From positions 1 through 7,458 of the forward strand of contig CABVAS010000075.1 of the NCBI GenBank assembly GCA_902496375.1: a DNA stretch of 7,458 nt. Reading direction: 5' to 3'. The position numbers were made by a program, and so were the translations under genes. Positions 6,822 to 7,458 of this stretch are shown here, piece by piece (positions within the stretch are counted from its first letter, which is position 1; each line of letters begins with the position of its first letter). The notes under the pieces were generated by a model, which saw nothing but the letters and a program-made list of their open reading frames with translations, was not told the DNA's origin and searched no databases. This stretch comes from an uncultured Collinsella sp. GTDB taxonomy: Bacteria; Actinomycetota; Coriobacteriia; Coriobacteriales; Coriobacteriaceae.

Positions 6822-6918
6822 TTAGACGGGATATCGTCGGTCGCCCTCGCGCTGATGCGGTAGGTGCGGTACAGTTAACGGGTTACAGGCAGTGTTTACG
6901 CAAGGAGTACACGAGCAC
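6822..6918 (+). other. murG-murC intergenic region with short repeats and possible weak promoter
   Basis: This 97-nt gap is long compared with the near-zero gaps before it. A 10-nt word, GATGCGGTAG, occurs at the end of murG (6798-6807) and again here (6854-6863). The core TGCGGTA appears a third time at 6865-6871, so the two intergenic copies sit nine bases apart. TACAGT at 6870-6875, which overlaps the last copy, resembles a -10 hexamer and has a TG three bases upstream, the same arrangement as the candidate before murF. No convincing -35 and no hairpin with a T-run (no terminator) are visible. The gap may hold an internal murC promoter, but the evidence is thin. Confidence 0.35.
6902..6907 (+). 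promoter_or_regulatory. Ribosome binding site of murC
   Basis: AAGGAG lies 11 nt before ATG at 6919. The match is strong, though the spacing is longer than the five bases seen before murF, ftsW and murG. No closer in-frame start codon precedes this ATG. Confidence 0.6.
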
Positions 6919-7458
6919 ATGGCTGATTCCCAGACTGCAACCTCCGCGCCCGAGTTTAAGAGCGCCCACTTTATCGGTATCGGCGGCGCCGGCATGAGCA
7001 GCATCGCCCTCGTTCTGCACGAGCGCGGTTATGCCGTTACCGGCTCCGACCTTAAGACGTCACGTTATATCCGCCAGCTTACCCGCGCTGGTGTGAAGGT
7101 GCATGTGGGCCATGAGGCCGCCACGATCGACGAGGTCAAGCCCGACGTGGTTGTTGTCTCCACCGCTATTCCGGAGTCCAACCCTGAACTCGTGCGCGCT
7201 CGCGAGCTTGGTATTCCCGTGTGGCCCCGTGCCAAGATGCTCTCTGCCTTGGGCCACGGCTACACCACCGTCGCTGTTGCCGGCACGCATGGCAAGACCA
7301 CCACGTCTTCGATGTGCGCCACCATGCTCGACCGCATGGGTCTGGATCCGAGCTTCCTGATCGGTGGCATCGTCGAGGGCTATGACACGAACGGCAAGAA
7401 CGGCTCGGGCGACTACTTTGTCGCCGAGGCCGACGAGTCCGACAGTTCCTTCCTGTTC
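6919..7458 (+). CDS. murC: UDP-N-acetylmuramate--L-alanine ligase (MurC), N-terminal part, partial
   Basis: Only the first 180 codons are in the window; the frame is open to the right edge. MurC catalyses the first cytoplasmic peptide step, joining L-Ala to UDP-MurNAc with ATP. The N-terminal domain has the UDP-binding glycine motif F-I-G-I-G-G-A-G-M-S at 18-27 and V-V-V-S-T-A-I-P at 78-85. The ATPase domain starts with A-G-T-H-G-K-T-T-T-S-S at 121-131, where the Thr-His before Gly-Lys is characteristic of MurC, and continues to E-A-D-E-S-D-S-S-F at 170-178. A short polar leader of about 15 residues precedes the fold, so the chosen ATG gives a normal N-terminus. It stands 97 nt after murG, so it may be read through from the upstream genes or have its own promoter. 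A murC-murB fusion cannot be excluded because the C-terminus is outside the window. Confidence 0.95.
   Translation, partial: MADSQTATSAPEFKSAHFIGIGGAGMSSIALVLHERGYAVTGSDLKTSRYIRQLTRAGVKVHVGHEAATIDEVKPDVVVVSTAIPESNPELVRARELGIPVWPRAKMLSALGHGYTTVAVAGTHGKTTTSSMCATMLDRMGLDPSFLIGGIVEGYDTNGKNGSGDYFVAEADESDSSFLF

Noticed and set aside
1..7458. A novel defence, mobile or otherwise undescribed system
   Set aside because: Every long + strand frame is a recognised dcw gene with intact motifs, intergenic space is small, and no integrase, transposase, CRISPR repeat or RNA gene is visible.

Overview
This window is a section of a bacterial division and cell-wall (dcw) gene cluster, all on the + strand. It contains the 3' end of a division-type penicillin-binding protein gene (ftsI/pbp), then complete murF, mraY, murD, ftsW and murG, and the 5' part of murC, which runs off the right edge. 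All calls rest on diagnostic family motifs read directly in the translations.

The DNA is GC-rich, with GC-ending codons and a mix of ATG and GTG starts. The ftsI-murF-mraY-murD-ftsW-murG-murC order, together with the long Arg/Pro-rich tails on FtsW, suggests a high-GC Gram-positive of the actinobacterial type. My best guess is a Coriobacteriia member such as Collinsella. That taxonomic call is inference; no identity search was possible.

Layout: 1-197 is the ftsI C-terminus. 198-323 is a 126-nt intergenic stretch with a possible -10 element and a good ribosome binding site for murF. From 324 to 6821, murF, mraY, murD, ftsW and murG are packed with gaps of 3, 9 and 8 nt and then an 11-nt overlap, which indicates one transcription unit with translational coupling. 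6822-6918 is a 97-nt intergenic stretch with short repeats, a weak -10-like hexamer and the murC ribosome binding site. murC starts at 6919.

Together the genes make and use lipid II. MurC adds L-Ala to UDP-MurNAc, MurD adds D-Glu, and MurF adds D-Ala-D-Ala to the tripeptide. MraY then moves phospho-MurNAc-pentapeptide onto undecaprenyl phosphate (lipid I), and MurG adds GlcNAc (lipid II). FtsW polymerises lipid II at the septum and its partner PBP cross-links the strands. The MurE step (third residue) is missing from the place between ftsI and murF where many dcw clusters carry it, so it must be supplied from elsewhere.

I found no mobile element, CRISPR array, RNA gene or unfamiliar system. 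The window is a conserved housekeeping locus, and the points worth a second look are modest ones about gene content, regulation and protein tails.
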